From: Cyclospora cayetanensis
Taxonomy: Eukaryota; Apicomplexa; Conoidasida; Eucoccidiorida; Eimeriidae
Direction of reading: 5' to 3'
NCBI RefSeq assembly: GCF_002999335.1
Contig: NW_020312119.1
Span: forward strand, 1-64,000
DNA: 64,000 nt
Shown here: piece by piece, positions 45,130-57,400 of the stretch
Numbering within the stretch: the first letter of the stretch is position 1
Layout of the letters: the number at the start of each line of letters is the position of its first letter
Translations under genes and position numbers: made by a program
The notes under the pieces: model-generated
The model's input: the letters and a program-made list of their open reading frames with translations, nothing else
What the model was told of the DNA's origin: nothing
The model's database searches: none

Positions 45130-48100
45130 TTATCCCGCGACGCGGTATCGCAGAATTTGTGATAACCACGACAGCGCCAAGTTGTAGTGTGTCTTACTGG
45201 TCAACAAACAAGCTGTGCGGTGTCGCGGGCATCCCTTACTCCATTCTGTGGGTGTATATCTCAATTTAAGAGCAGCCAACACTTTGAGACAGTTGTCTAT
45301 GTCAAGGGCTCCAGCCTGTGAACCCCCTTGAGCATGCGCGTCGAGGCTGTCGCCCTTTTGTCCGCGGGGTAGAGAATCGCCGTAGCCACCGCGCATACTA
45401 CACAGTGCTTGATTGCCCCACTGTTGAGGACTGACCTTTGCATCCATCAAAGCAGTGGTCTCCTGGTAAATCGAAGAAGAAATTAGCTCCGCTCCCTGAG
45501 TGCAGTTTGCCTGCTTCCTATTCAGCCACCTCAGAGCCTCCGGCGTGGAAATACCAGGACAAAGGGTCTCAAGAAGGGCGCTGTTGCGAACTCTCTGCTC
45601 GAATTCCTCGGAAAGTCTATCTTTGTGTCCTGGTCCGTCTGCCGCAGAGGGCCGCAAAAAGATACTTGAGTTATCCCCTTGAGGGGCCTTAGTAGCTGCG
45701 GAGACATAAGCACCACCTAGGCCCAGCTGCAGGCAAACGTTGAGGCTGCTAGCTGGTCCTGCAGAAGAGACTGTTACGGGAACAGCGCGCCAACGCGCAG
45801 CCAAAGCCTCCAGGAGCCTTTCTAGGCTTTCTTCTAGCTGCGATATTCCAGAGGTCGCTTCTTTTGAGATCGGAGAAGCTGTCCCAAGGTGATAGTTGTC
45901 GCTGTGGTCAGCCTTCTCATCAGTGCGGCCCGTCGTGCTCTCGAGACACTCGTCCACACACTCATAGAGTCTAGCTGCAACTCCATGTTGATCTCGAGCA
46001 GGCATCAAAGTGGGCATTCGCGAGGGTGATCCTTGTGGACGGGACTTGACAGACCCCGTGTGTGGTGCTCTTAGGGCGCAGAGCAGCGCTTGCGCGTCTG
46101 CAGCAACAAGGCTAAGTTCGTTCGCTTGTAATAGCTGGAGTCTCTGCTGCAGGGCCTCTACACTCAGCTGACACACTTCACAAAGGAGTTGCATTGCTAC
46201 TTTCTCCTTTTCTTCAGACACAATCATTCCCTCTGCGCCTTCGCCCTTGACAGCCTCGCAAGGGGGACCGCCCCTCCTCTGAGACTCCTCCAGGGATGTT
46301 CCTCCAAAGTGCCTTGTGGTGTCTTGTGGAGGAAGGTTTTTGCTCTCTGCTTCCGTTCGAGCCGCGTCATCCCGATCCCGGGCGCCGGTACGACTCTGCC
46401 TCAAGAGGCCCTGCAAGCGGGGGTGAGCAAGGGCTTTAAAGGTGAGGGTCGCAGCATGCAGCAACGTAGGTGTTGCGGAGGTAACAAGACGACTACTAAA
46501 GCAGTTAAGGATGGCCTCCATGGAGCTCTTGTCCACTCCCCACGGTTCCAGGGGAGTCCCACACGGCTTTTGCAGGTCAGCCCTTGGATAATCCCCACCC
46601 TTCGGGCCAGAAAGGGAAGTCCTGAGGCTGTCAAGCTCAACTGTTGCTTGGTATCCCCGCTGACACGGCATACCACGGTTTTTTGGGGGAGGCGTGTGAA
46701 GGTGCCCTCGAGATTCCTTTTGCGGTTGAAAAGCTGCACCCCGTTTTACGTGCAAGAGCCTCGTTGCAGCAATTGCCTGCCCTACATCCTGACAATAGGG
46801 CAACAGCTCGAGGTGCAACAGAGAGACCGCATCCTCTACACTGACGAAAACCAGGGGCCATCGACAGCTCCTTTCCAGTACTAGTCCCCTAACCTGACGC
46901 AGAATCTGTAGGGGCCCCAGGTCACCAGCGAGGGACCCCGCCCTTCTCTCTCCACCATTGTGGGCTAAAGAATCTTCCTGAGGAACCCTCCAGCCCGCTG
47001 TGTTGCTCGCGACGTGGGAAACAAAGGGGCTCAGCACGCCATAGAGGCACAGCTCACGGAGATGCAAATCCATTGCTGGAGAGTCCCTCACCATACACAG
47101 CCACGAGTCCTCTGAAGAAGGTCCCCCTTCTTCTGTCACGCCTCCTGATTTCAAGGCTCCTCCCGCCAGCTGGTGCTGCAGCCTCACGCGCACTCGGTGT
47201 CGGGCATCTCTCAACAAGACCCCTTGCACCTCCGCGATGGCCTCAACTAAGGCAGAATTATTGCTGCTGCTGCTATTCTCTACACTGCTTCTGCGAAGGG
47301 TCACTGTTGCCGATCCAGAAAGGGAAGCTCCCCATGCCCCTGCACTCGCTTTGAGCTTCACAAGTTCCAGCATCCCCAAAGCCCTTAAGCAGAAGGAAAG
47401 AGGCAGGCCTTCCTGCCCCAGGCGTCGCAGCCCCGGCAGCGCTATGACCAACAGACTAAGGGGAAGCGCAGGAAATGCAAGGGCCACAGCCTCAAGCAGA
47501 GACACGGAATCTCGCACCGAGAGAGACTTCTCTGTCTCCTCAGCAGCACCCGTTTTCGTTCCCCCCGTTTTAAGAAGCGGTTCTCCTTTCCCGCACTGAT
47601 GGGCCCTTTCTGTTTGCCCTAGGGAAGCGCCACTGGAGTCCTCAGTGAGGGTATTGTGTGCTTCTTCTTGAGGGCCCCATGAACCCGGAGTGGTCTCTTT
47701 TGCGGTTTCCGTGGATCCGCATCCCCGCTCTTCATGTCGCGGCAGAGAGAAGCTGCGAAGGCTGCTGGCGGTGAGATGCGGCCTCCCTGGCAGAGACATT
47801 GTCTGAGAGGCCCCGGTGCGCATTCTCTGCGGCTCGCCAGAGCAGCCTTCGGGCAGCGGTGGACCGCTGCGAGGCCTATGCTCTCTTTGCAAATGAGACA
47901 GACTGGCGTTCAGCGCTTCCCAGAAGGCCGGGAGGGACACTGGGAGCTGCGCAGCAGAGATGGCTGCTGAAAAGAGGGTGTGGAGCTCTACGGGCAGCGA
48001 GCGGTCAGCTGCTCGGTGAGCGAGTGCTCCTAGCAGAAGCAGCAGCAGGGGGCGACAGAAGAAGGAGGAGGAACGTGAAGCCTCCAGCGCCAAGACAAGG

Positions 48101-49848
48101 TCTTCAGGAGAGCTCCGGTGGGTTCTGTGACGCACAGCTCCCACCCAGCCCCCGATCAAGGGAGCGCAGCTGCTACCTACCGATCCCAAGGCCTTCATTG
48201 CACGGCTCAGGAGCCGGAAGCTCCAGTCGCTGCTTGCCGCTGTTGCTGCGACTTGGTCAGTTGCTGCCTGTGGGTGTCTCCACGTGGGGAGGTTTGGGGC
48301 GGAATTGCCCGTCACTTTTTCCCTACGAGGCCCTCCGCAGTTGGCAGCCCGCTGTGGGGTCCAGCCGCTCTCGCGTGTCGTTTTGAGACTGCTACACGCC
48401 GTCGCCGTCGCCATCGCCGCATGCAGCGCATAGGGATACGGGGGGCTTCCCCAGTACCCTGCAGCGGGGGTCCTTTGGGGCCCCCTCGGTATCACCAGCT
48501 GTGGAGGGCTGCCCCCAGGGGCTGAAACATCGACAGCTCCGGGGAGTGTAGCAGCGAGAAAGGCACCAAATGCGCCAAATAGGGGCTCACTGCGGAAGCC
48601 CAACGCCGTCAGGCCTTCCAAAATGCTTACGACTACGGCGGGAGGCGGCAGCAGGGGCCCTCCCAGGCTTTTGGGGTCTGCTATCGGGGGAAGCTCGAAG
48701 ATGCGGCGAGAGTCTTTTTCCCTTGAGGATTTAGAGCTGCTGCTGTATTTGGCCCTTGAGGCACAAGGCACTGCGACCAGCAGCAGCTCCGCTCTCAGGA
48801 CCGTGGCTGCAGTCAGCAGCAGAGGAGGATAGGGCAGCTGTACTGCAGCAAAGGCCTTCAGCAGCAGTGCAAGCGTGTGGAGGTGCTGCAAGGCTTCTTC
48901 TCTAGGCAAGGCTTCGAGGTCCTTAGTGCGCGAGCGGCTGCTACGGTGTCTGAGCACGGGGCCGAAGCTGTCAATAAACTTCAAGGTCATGCGGGTGTCT
49001 TGCAACTTAAAGACTTTGAGAAGGGCATGAAGGGCCCTTGCTGCATCGACTAGCCGCACGTCTCCCCACTTAGTGAGCAGAGTGTGAGAGCAAGCACAGA
49101 GTACAGGCAGCACATTGAGTCCCGCAAGGGCATAGCCGTGAAGCACCAGCGCCGCCTCCGTTGCGGAAAAGTGAGGGCCCCGCCGCAGGCAGGCTGCATG
49201 CAGCTCTTGCCAGAGCGTCGCGTTCCCCCTGTGACTGCGTGCCGCTTCCACGACGGCAACTGCCAGTTCCGTTGATTTCAGAGCAGAGACGCGGCCCATT
49301 GGACGCCGAGGCGGCAGATGCTGCAGCTCCGGGGGTGGATTCTTACGGGTGAAAGGAGCAGGAGCCACGCTGACTTGCGTGAATAGAGCCGGGGGGGACG
49401 GAGGAGGTGACAGGAATAGAGGACTTGGACTGTACTTGGGTTGAAAGGAAACTGGTGCTGTCGCTGCCTCTAATGTGGCATTTGTCGAAGGTAGCAGGCC
49501 CCCATGAGTCAACTCCTCAAGCCGCCTCGCTCGTCTCCGTGCCTCCTGCTGCAAATGCCACGCTCCAATCGCCTTGACTGTTTTACGCCGAGTCGAGAAG
49601 GCTCGAGCGCCACAAATCCATGAGTCCCTAAGGCACCTGGAGGGCCTTTGGGAATCCCAGAAGCCCTTGATGAGGCCCTTGGGGACCTCACCCACGCCAA
49701 AAGAGACCGGTACAGATGTCAAGGGGCCCAGAGGCTCTGATGCTGCCGCGTAGGAGGGCAGAATTCTGCCACCGAGGTACTGGGGAGGGGCAGAAGAGAG
49801 CGCGCCAAGGCCCCCAACAGGAAGCGCAGTGAGACACCGCAGCGCCAT
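45130..49848 (-). CDS. Large single-exon protein, probably organelle-targeted, unknown function
   Basis: An uninterrupted minus-strand frame encodes 1572 residues from the first ATG at 49848; the frame extends 30 bases further upstream, but only to a GTG. The N-terminus (MALRCLTALPVGG, then Ser/Ala/Arg-rich with RRKTVKAIGAW) looks like a mitochondrial or plastid presequence. Much of the rest is Leu/Ala-rich helical segments of repeating size, for example SVSLLEAVALAFPALPLSLL and LVAADAQALLCALRA, interrupted by polar low-complexity linkers. This resembles the helical-repeat (FAST-kinase-like or heptatricopeptide-repeat) proteins that coccidia target to the mitochondrion for RNA metabolism, but no RAP domain is evident at the C-terminus. 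The family call is therefore inference. It is one of only two intronless genes in a window otherwise full of introns. Confidence 0.78.
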   Translation of the reverse strand: MALRCLTALPVGGLGALSSAPPQYLGGRILPSYAAASEPLGPLTSVPVSFGVGEVPKGLIKGFWDSQRPSRCLRDSWICGARAFSTRRKTVKAIGAWHLQQEARRRARRLEELTHGGLLPSTNATLEAATAPVSFQPKYSPSPLFLSPPPSPPALFTQVSVAPAPFTRKNPPPELQHLPPRRPMGRVSALKSTELAVAVVEAARSHRGNATLWQELHAACLRRGPHFSATEAALVLHGYALAGLNVLPVLCACSHTLLTKWGDVRLVDAARALHALLKVFKLQDTRMTLKFIDSFGPVLRHRSSRSRTKDLEALPREEALQHLHTLALLLKAFAAVQLPYPPLLLTAATVLRAELLLVAVPCASRAKYSSSSKSSREKDSRRIFELPPIADPKSLGGPLLPPPAVVVSILEGLTALGFRSEPLFGAFGAFLAATLPGAVDVSAPGGSPPQLVIPRGPQRTPAAGYWGSPPYPYALHAAMATATACSSLKTTRESGWTPQRAANCGGPRREKVTGNSAPNLPTWRHPQAATDQVAATAASSDWSFRLLSRAMKALGSVGSSCAPLIGGWVGAVRHRTHRSSPEDLVLALEASRSSSFFCRPLLLLLLGALAHRAADRSLPVELHTLFSAAISAAQLPVSLPAFWEALNASLSHLQREHRPRSGPPLPEGCSGEPQRMRTGASQTMSLPGRPHLTASSLRSFSLPRHEERGCGSTETAKETTPGSWGPQEEAHNTLTEDSSGASLGQTERAHQCGKGEPLLKTGGTKTGAAEETEKSLSVRDSVSLLEAVALAFPALPLSLLVIALPGLRRLGQEGLPLSFCLRALGMLELVKLKASAGAWGASLSGSATVTLRRSSVENSSSSNNSALVEAIAEVQGVLLRDARHRVRVRLQHQLAGGALKSGGVTEEGGPSSEDSWLCMVRDSPAMDLHLRELCLYGVLSPFVSHVASNTAGWRVPQEDSLAHNGGERRAGSLAGDLGPLQILRQVRGLVLERSCRWPLVFVSVEDAVSLLHLELLPYCQDVGQAIAATRLLHVKRGAAFQPQKESRGHLHTPPPKNRGMPCQRGYQATVELDSLRTSLSGPKGGDYPRADLQKPCGTPLEPWGVDKSSMEAILNCFSSRLVTSATPTLLHAATLTFKALAHPRLQGLLRQSRTGARDRDDAARTEAESKNLPPQDTTRHFGGTSLEESQRRGGPPCEAVKGEGAEGMIVSEEKEKVAMQLLCEVCQLSVEALQQRLQLLQANELSLVAADAQALLCALRAPHTGSVKSRPQGSPSRMPTLMPARDQHGVAARLYECVDECLESTTGRTDEKADHSDNYHLGTASPISKEATSGISQLEESLERLLEALAARWRAVPVTVSSAGPASSLNVCLQLGLGGAYVSAATKAPQGDNSSIFLRPSAADGPGHKDRLSEEFEQRVRNSALLETLCPGISTPEALRWLNRKQANCTQGAELISSSIYQETTALMDAKVSPQQWGNQALCSMRGGYGDSLPRGQKGDSLDAHAQGGSQAGALDIDNCLKVLAALKLRYTPTEWSKGCPRHRTACLLTSKTHYNLALSWLSQILRYRVAG

Positions 49849-52800
49849 CTCCCACTCACACGTATTAAGAGGAGTCACTGAATGAATGGCAATAGGTGGA
49901 GGTAGAGCTAGCCGGGATCCCCCTTAGCATAGATACCAGGGACCCGGGGGCCCCCTTAGGGGCCCCTCTGCCATGGAAGGCAACGGAGGAAGAGCCCCGG
50001 AATGTCAAGGCTTCAAGGAACAGTGGACCCCAATGCACTGCGCGTTCCACTTATGCTATAAAGGGACTTGGGGAGGAAGAGGAGGAGCCGTTACTTCTAA
50101 GTCGCAGCCTTCGCTCATCAGGGAATCGATTGAACGGGGCCCAGGTGAAAGGGACGATAAAACATACGGCACGCGAGATGCACTCATGCGATCTCGGACT
50201 GGTAGGGGAAAACCAAAAACAATAGTGAAGGTCAATGGTGGTCAGACGAAGCAGACACAGAAGAACACAGGGCCAGCACTGGGCTTGCATGTCACAGGAG
50301 ACACAGGGGGGCCCCCCGTAGCAACACGGGGAGCCCCCGCCTCTGGCGATGTCCCACAACATATTCTCTCTATCGAGAAATTATGGGATGCCTTAATGCA
50401 CTCGCTAGAAAAAGCGAGAATATCTATGGGTTCTTCTTCCAAAGTTGTAGTTGGAGCACCCCTTCTGAAGGCGTTTCTCTTCCTTCCCTAGACGTCTTGT
50501 CGGAAAACGCCTCCTTCGAGCCGAGGGCGTTGGTCTGCCTTGCATCAAAACCCATAGCTTCCCCATGTTGTAGTCTCCTGGCCTAGCTCGTAGACTCTCA
50601 GCGTGCCTGTACCCGGCCAGCGCACACTTGGGCTCTACAAAAAGTTGAAGTGAAGAGTAATGTTGAGCTAGACCTACTCTGCAACGATCAGAATATAAGG
50701 ACGGCCAAACCAATTGTCAAGATGGCTTACTGTTTGCCTGCCCGCTAGCTGCGATGTGCAACAGGCTGCGGATGCTTAGATAGCTCACACAGTGTCCCAA
50801 CGCCCACTTGAGTCTTCTCTTTCCTCGCATGCAGAAATTCAATGGAGAAACTCCAGGCAGACGGGGGGACGGAGCTCTTCGAGAGGCACTCAAGAACTGC
50901 TTACGGTGTTCTTTGGACTTAGCGCTGAGTGTCTCCCCCAAGGGATTGCCCTGTTAGAGCGCTACATTGTCACACAGACAAATTTCTCGCAGCCCAATTG
51001 GATCCTGCGGATTATTCAACAGCACTTTATGTTGCCGAGCAGTTCAGAAGGCTCGAGAAACAGATCTTTAGTGAAAGTTCTAGCCAAGAGTAATATTGCC
51101 ACAGTAATCGCGAAAGGGCTAACCAATTAGTGGGGAAACTTTAGAGGCGCAAAAAGCGGGCTGCGCTCCACTTGAGAAAGAAATCCAAAAGACAGTAGAT
51201 GGAAACGAAAATGGCGTGGCGGGACATAAAAGTTGTTTGAAACCACCAACAACCACATGCCTCGCCATGAGCCATCTGCCCACCAGTTCTTTCCAGAAAG
51301 CCACCACGCTCTGAGCATCTGTCTTTTAACGTATATGGGTTTTGTTATCCGCAGTGTCTATATATTTGGTGGGTTATGAAGTCTATTTGCTGCTCAAGGA
51401 CGCAACGTTGCAGGAGGAAGATCTCGGCCAGTGAGCAAATTGAGTCAGCATGCAGCTTCTAGAGAATGCTATGTCACAATTGAGGGAGGGTCCTGAAGAT
51501 GTGAATCGTGTTTTCTTAGCCTCAGATGGCCCTAGTCAATATCTTTGCTTCGAAGAATAGTACCGGGCCAGTTCACACTGCAACCTTCGCAGAGATAGAT
51601 GCTAATGAAGCTTTCCGAGGCCCTTAAATACTGCATACGAGATCGCGAGGAGAACAAGCGGTAGCTACCCTGGACATCTGTGCCACCCTTTAAACAGAAA
51701 TACACCACTGAGATTTTAAAGGATGAGTGTTCTACATAGACGTTGAAAATGTCCCTGAAACCACTTTCCAGCATGTATCCATACAAAATGTAGCAAACCA
51801 ACTTCAAGTTTGCTCTCGGCAGCTTTTTGGCAGATGAAATCCCTCTAGTGTATGCTTTTAGCTAACAGGGAGCTGACCCCCCAAAGAGTGTTAGTACAAG
51901 TGCATCGCTTTATGCACTAGAAGATCAAAAGACTTTCGCCTGGCTAAGATTACTCGGGAAAAAATATTCCCCCTTACTTTGTCAAACAGTTTTAACTTAG
52001 TATTGATGGATATTCCCTTTTTTTTCCAGTCAAGCTTAACTCTGATGTGGTAAAATGGTTTCAAAAGATTAGAGCCTCACCGGAGAGCTATGCAATTAGC
52101 CATGCTCTTGTTTTTTCTTGCGCCGCCTCACCACTGCATAATATATATCCAGCAGATTCGGGCCCTGTAGCAAGTGATGGTATCAACCTAGCATAGATAG
52201 AACAGGGAACGTCGCAGTGAACACGCCACTGGAATGATGTGTGTAATTAGCGGCTTCACTCTTCATAGGTTGAGCCACAACTATCGTATGTCTTCCATAA
52301 TCAGGCATGAGACGAAAAGCATCATAAACACTTCACCTCTGATCCATGGTTTAATTTGATGCTGGAAACAAGAGCTCGAATGCCTGATTACCACGTGATC
52401 ATCGGACTTCACATATCTGCCGAGCCTCATGCATTCGGGCACGAGACGCTAATATAAGTAAATTCTGATATTCTAGGCGTTACAAAGGCATCTTATGCAC
52501 CTCCAGTACGAAGATAGCAAATGAATTTCCCCCCCAAATCCTCGTGCCCGAAGCAAAAGCAAAATAACAGGTAAGCCACTGTAAGACGGGACAAACCTTG
52601 TTCCAGAAGCGCAATCGCCAAAGCTTAGGGGTTGCCAGGATTTAGCTGGTGAAGCAGCCCCCGCAGCTTGTGGCTCTGGGCAAGGTGACTGGAGTTGCGC
52701 TGAACCGTCCAATTTTATCAAGCATTCAGCGTGGGTCATCGTTACAGGAAATTCATTAAGAAAGAGCGGATATCGAACTCTTTGCTAATTACGCTCAGGT

Positions 52801-54471
52801 TGATCCCCCTTACCCCAAGCCTTCAGGGGTTGCAGGTTTCTGATGAAAACAGGGTGGCTATAGTAGCTGCTTTCTGTCGGCAGCTCAAGCAGTCGAACAA
52901 CGATTTGTTCAGCAAAACGCGCACAGTATTGATGGAATGTTCTCTGTTGGGTTGGCCAGCCTGAGCCTGTAACATAAAATCTGTGCCTCTTCAAACTCCC
53001 AAATCATGGTTCAAATATTGGCAATTCTGGTGAAATCTCGCGCATACCATAGCTCGCTAACCCTGTTATCACCCCACTAGTTGCCTGATTACACAGCATG
53101 AACTACGAAAGGCTACCGTCTTCACGGTGCAGCATCATAGAACACAGTAGGCAATACTCTTATCCATTTTGCCAGAATGTGTGAGTGGATCGTTGGACAG
53201 GGCTCCACACCCGCAAACCTTTTGCTAACGTGATCTCTGATCGTTAGTAGATGAACAAGTGCAGTTCAGAGAGTCTGAACAACCAAAAGTGCTACTGAAA
53301 TTTGATAGGGTATTATGCGTCCCATTCCATCTGACGGTAAATAAGGCAAATAACAGCTTATTCGACTCCTTGACTTCATTGGCCCTTCAAGACAAGAAAG
53401 GACGCTACGGCGAGACCCCTAATGGTGCATATAGCCCATGGTGAGCAGAATTGCATGGAGATGGATGTATCTCCAGAAGGACTTTGGTCCGGGTGGATTG
53501 AGTACTGCTGGCCCTTTCGTCTCGATGTGTTCGTAACAGAAGGGGATGCGCCCATAAGCCTGCGGGGGGACTGAGGACTTTAATCACTCTCCCTGCCACG
53601 AACTATGCCCGAACAGTGTGCAATGTGCTGGCAAAAAGTAGCTTCCCGCCCCTTGCTATTTTCCTTCCACCCCTCACCCCAACGCTAGTCTGTGTTCTCC
53701 ATTCCGAACGTCCTGCGGGATGAGAGAGTCCGATCTACTCGCCACTCGCACGTCTATTCTTGTCCGTCTCTCTTTCCAAGATGTGTGCGGAAAACTGTGT
53801 TTTTCATCTTGTGGATATTGAAAAATGAGTTATGGGAGCCCCAGGGGCCCCCAGTGCGAGGCCGGCCAAGTGGCGGCGGCGGGCCGCAAGTGCCTTGCTA
53901 CCCAAAGAGGGTCTCTACGCAGAGTTGAGCGGCTTTAGGGAGCTTCTCTGCTCTTAGATAACTTGAATGGCAGTGGCAGACTGACTCGCGCATGCCTGAA
54001 GAGAGGGAGCAGCGGATTTGATCCCGTCTTTGCGAGCGGCAGAGCGTTGATGCCCCGTATTTCCTGCAGGGGGGGAACATTTATCGTCCTTTGCGGCCCT
54101 TCCGAGGAAGGATTCTCCCCAGGTACTGCCACCACGTTCTCTTTAATTGCTCGGCGGCACTGCCCTAACCAGGCCACCGCCTCCCTTCAACGGGCATTTG
54201 CGGAGGGCCCCAGTGGAGGGGCCCCAGTGCGAAGCACTGAGTCCCCAACTGCAAACCGTCTGACTTCCAGTCCCCGCAACACAGGCCTTGCAGAGGGTGA
54301 GCCCGTCGTGGGGGGCTTTTGCAGAGGGCGAAAGACCCTCATCACACACAGGGGCCCACGGGGCAGCTGCAACGGGCCTTCCCCACCCCTGTCGTGGTCG
54401 AAAGCCTGTGAGGCCCCTGCAGTCCCCATAGCCTCGTGCAGAGGAGCCCGCTGCACTGTGCTTCCTCGAAG
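49849..54471. promoter_or_regulatory. 4.6-kb divergent intergenic region
   Basis: Separates two divergently transcribed large genes. The first 700 bases have a GC-rich palindrome cluster (about 49946-49972) and an ATG frame at 49973-50491 with low-complexity composition. The middle, about 50.7-53.7 kb, is AT-richer, has no long frames and may hold decayed repeats. From about 53.8 kb GGGGCCCCAGTG motifs reappear. No promoter element is identifiable. Confidence 0.5.
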
Positions 54472-57400
54472 ATGTCTCAGCGCGATTTCTCGCTTACCGA
54501 GGCTTCCGAAGGTCCCGAGGGGGCCCCAGTCCATCAGGGGTACTCGCAAATCGTAGGCCCCCCTGGAGAGGACTCCCGACGGCAGCAACCCGGGGTCCTT
54601 GGTGCCCCCCCTGCATTTTCAGCGCAGGATGCACGGGGGGCCCCAGTGGGGGCGGGGATAGCCCCCGTCATGTTTATGGAGCAGGGATGCGGGGGGCCCC
54701 TTCAGTGGCACGATCCTGCAAGCAGCGGTGCGACTTCTCTTTGGGGTCAGCGGCTCCCGCACGCCCTGCTGCAGCAGCAGAGGGGGCCCCTTGTTCAGGG
54801 TTCTGCTTTGCCAGCCGACGACCCCACAAGGTTTGGAGGAGGAGGCCCCCTGATGCAGCGGGCTCTGCAGGCGAGTGGAGAGGGCCTTCCCTCAATGGGC
54901 CCCCCTCCTGCGGCCGAAGGGGAAACCGTGTCTCAGTGGGGTCACTCTGTAACTGCGCCTCCTTGGGGTGGGGGCCCTTCGGCGTCGAGTCCGCCTGCGT
55001 CGGCTTCCCCAGCATCCTCTGCCTTGGGCATGCTGGAAGGCCCTCCCCCGCAACAGCAAGCCCAGGCTCAGCAACCCCAGCAGTTCCTCACAGGAGACAG
55101 ATCTCTTGGAGGGGGGCCTCCGGGAGCGCCTCCTGCGGCTTCCGTGCAGTTTGATGCGCAAGAAGAAAAGAGCCAACTCAAGTGTGTCCAGGGGGGCCGC
55201 TTTTACAAGAAGCCCTTGCAAGTCTCCCCTTTCTGTTTCGCGAAGGGGCAGCCATTGGCAGAGGAATACAGAGGCTCACCGGAGGCTGGATCCAATCCCG
55301 GAGGCGTGTATGCTGAAGGCCCTCAGCAGCAGTCACTGCCCTACCTGCCCCTGGAGGGAGGTCCCCTGCAGCACCCAGGAGGGGCAGCGCACATGATGCT
55401 GCCTTCCAGTCCGGACAGTCGGGTGTTTCGCGTGGGGGCCTCGGATCAGCTGGCTAGCGCAGAGGGGGCCCCCACGATGCCGTCTGAGAAGCTTTCCCAG
55501 CGCCTGCCCTCTGGAGCGGCGGCAAAGAGGGACTTGGCTGCCCCGGTGAGGCCCTCTCCACGCTTCGCAGCCGCTGCGCAGCAGCAACGCATGTTGCAGC
55601 AGCGGCACAATCAGCAGCAGCAGCAGGAGACTCCGCAGCTCCAAGATGCAGGCGTGTGGGCTGTTCCGGCGGCTTTGCAAGGCTGTGCGGGGGGCCCCCT
55701 GTTTGCGGCGGAGGGGCAGACGCATGCGGCTCCGTGGCCTTTCAAGAACGCAGCACCGCTGGGATATGGCGTGTCAACAGGCGGCCCTTGGTTGGGCTTC
55801 CCGACCATGCAGGGCCTCATGGCTGGAGCGATGGGGGCCCCTCAAGGGCCTCCTCCTCCCCTGCAGGGGACCAGTCCGCTCCTGTGGGGCCCCGGGCCGG
55901 CAGGCGTCTCGCAGCAGGCGGCGAGGGGGCTTCTTCGCCAGGGGTCTGTTGGACTACGCGAATTTGCACGGGGGCCTCCCGACTGTCTTCACTCTGCCGT
56001 GACAATGCAGCAGCACGCGCTGGTGGCGGTGAGGGCCTTCCTGTTGTCGTGCGAAGAACCGATTGCCCCCCCCTGGAAGCAGATCGCCTCGTGGATTCCC
56101 TGGCTCACTGGGCAACAGCAGGGCCCCCCCCATGCAGGATTCCAAAACATCCGGCGCACAGGACTCCTCAAACGTCAGGAGAGAGATGCGACGATGCCAG
56201 AAGCAGGTGAGACGGTGTCCAACAAGCCTACAGACGAAGGATCCAACGATCAGGGCCCTCAAGTAGAGAGAACCACCCTTGAAGCGACAGAGGAAATCGC
56301 TGCCGCTGCCGCTGCTGCACCCGTACCCTCAGCGGACGAAGAGCTCCTCAAATCGGAGCGCCGCAGGAAAAGGGGAGGGGCAACGCCCTCTCCTGTGCTG
56401 ACAGCGAAGAAGGCGCTGAAAGCGCAGCGAACGGCTGCTGCGGGAGGCGATGCAACGACTTCAGCCCACGGTGAGCGAAGTTGCGTGCAGGCACAAGACA
56501 GAAGGGACTTGTTGGCTTCTTTATTCCGTAAGGTAGGGGTCTTTGAACAGGGGGCGAATTTCGTGTGCTGCGTCCTGCGTTCTTGCTTGCCGCAGAAATG
56601 TGTAAGGAGGACTTCCTACAGTCACTGATGCCTCTTCCGCTGCCCCTTACAGCGTTGCAGCAGAGTGACCTTTGCTTGGAGCTGCTGATGGCACTGGGGC
56701 GTCTCAGGCCGCAGTGGCGTCGCAGGGGGAACCGAGTGCCTTTCCAGCTTCATGTGGCGCGGTTGAGGCCCTCGCTGCTGCTCCCGACAACCCCTCCAAG
56801 CACCTCCGTGCTCGAGGCATACAGGACCATCCTGGGGCCCCTTGTTGCCCACTTGGGAGAACTGCCTTTCACGCATTTGGCCCCTGGAGAGGCGGACGAG
56901 GTTGTGCAGGAAGTGGAGCTCTTGAGGGGCCCGCAGTTTGTAGATTCGGTGCTTACGGAGCTTGACAACATCGGAATCGGAGGGCCCTTGGGGGTTACGC
57001 ATTCTGCCCTAGAAGCAGAGGCTCTGGAAGCTGAAGCCATGAGGGACACAGGAGATCGCAGGCAGCAGTTGCTGGTGCAGCATCAACAGCAGCTGCAGCA
57101 GCAGAAGCAGCAACAGCAGCAATCCGAGGCGGCGCGTGCGCTGGAGGCCCCCGCGGACGGCTTGGGAAGGGATCCAGGGGATGCAGAGGTGCTACTGGCA
57201 TACAACCCGGATCTGAAGACACTGCGTCAGTTGAATTACCTCGTGCCTGGCACGCGTGTGTATATCCATCTAGACGTGCTGGATGCCAAGTTGGCGGAGA
57301 TGGGGTTGCCGCCTTTGCCTCCTCAGCCTTCAGGGGGCAGTGGTGAGGAGGCACCTCCTTCGGCGCGCGGGCCCCTCTCGAAGTTTGTGATCGTGGAGGC

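Noticed and set aside
47073..48525. Forward frames antisense to the 1572-residue gene
   Set aside because: They are shadows of the long minus-strand frame, which is open throughout and has protein-like composition.
49973..50491. ATG-initiated forward frame of 172 codons
   Set aside because: Low-complexity composition driven by GGGGCCCC repeats, no recognisable domain, and overlapping frames equally open.
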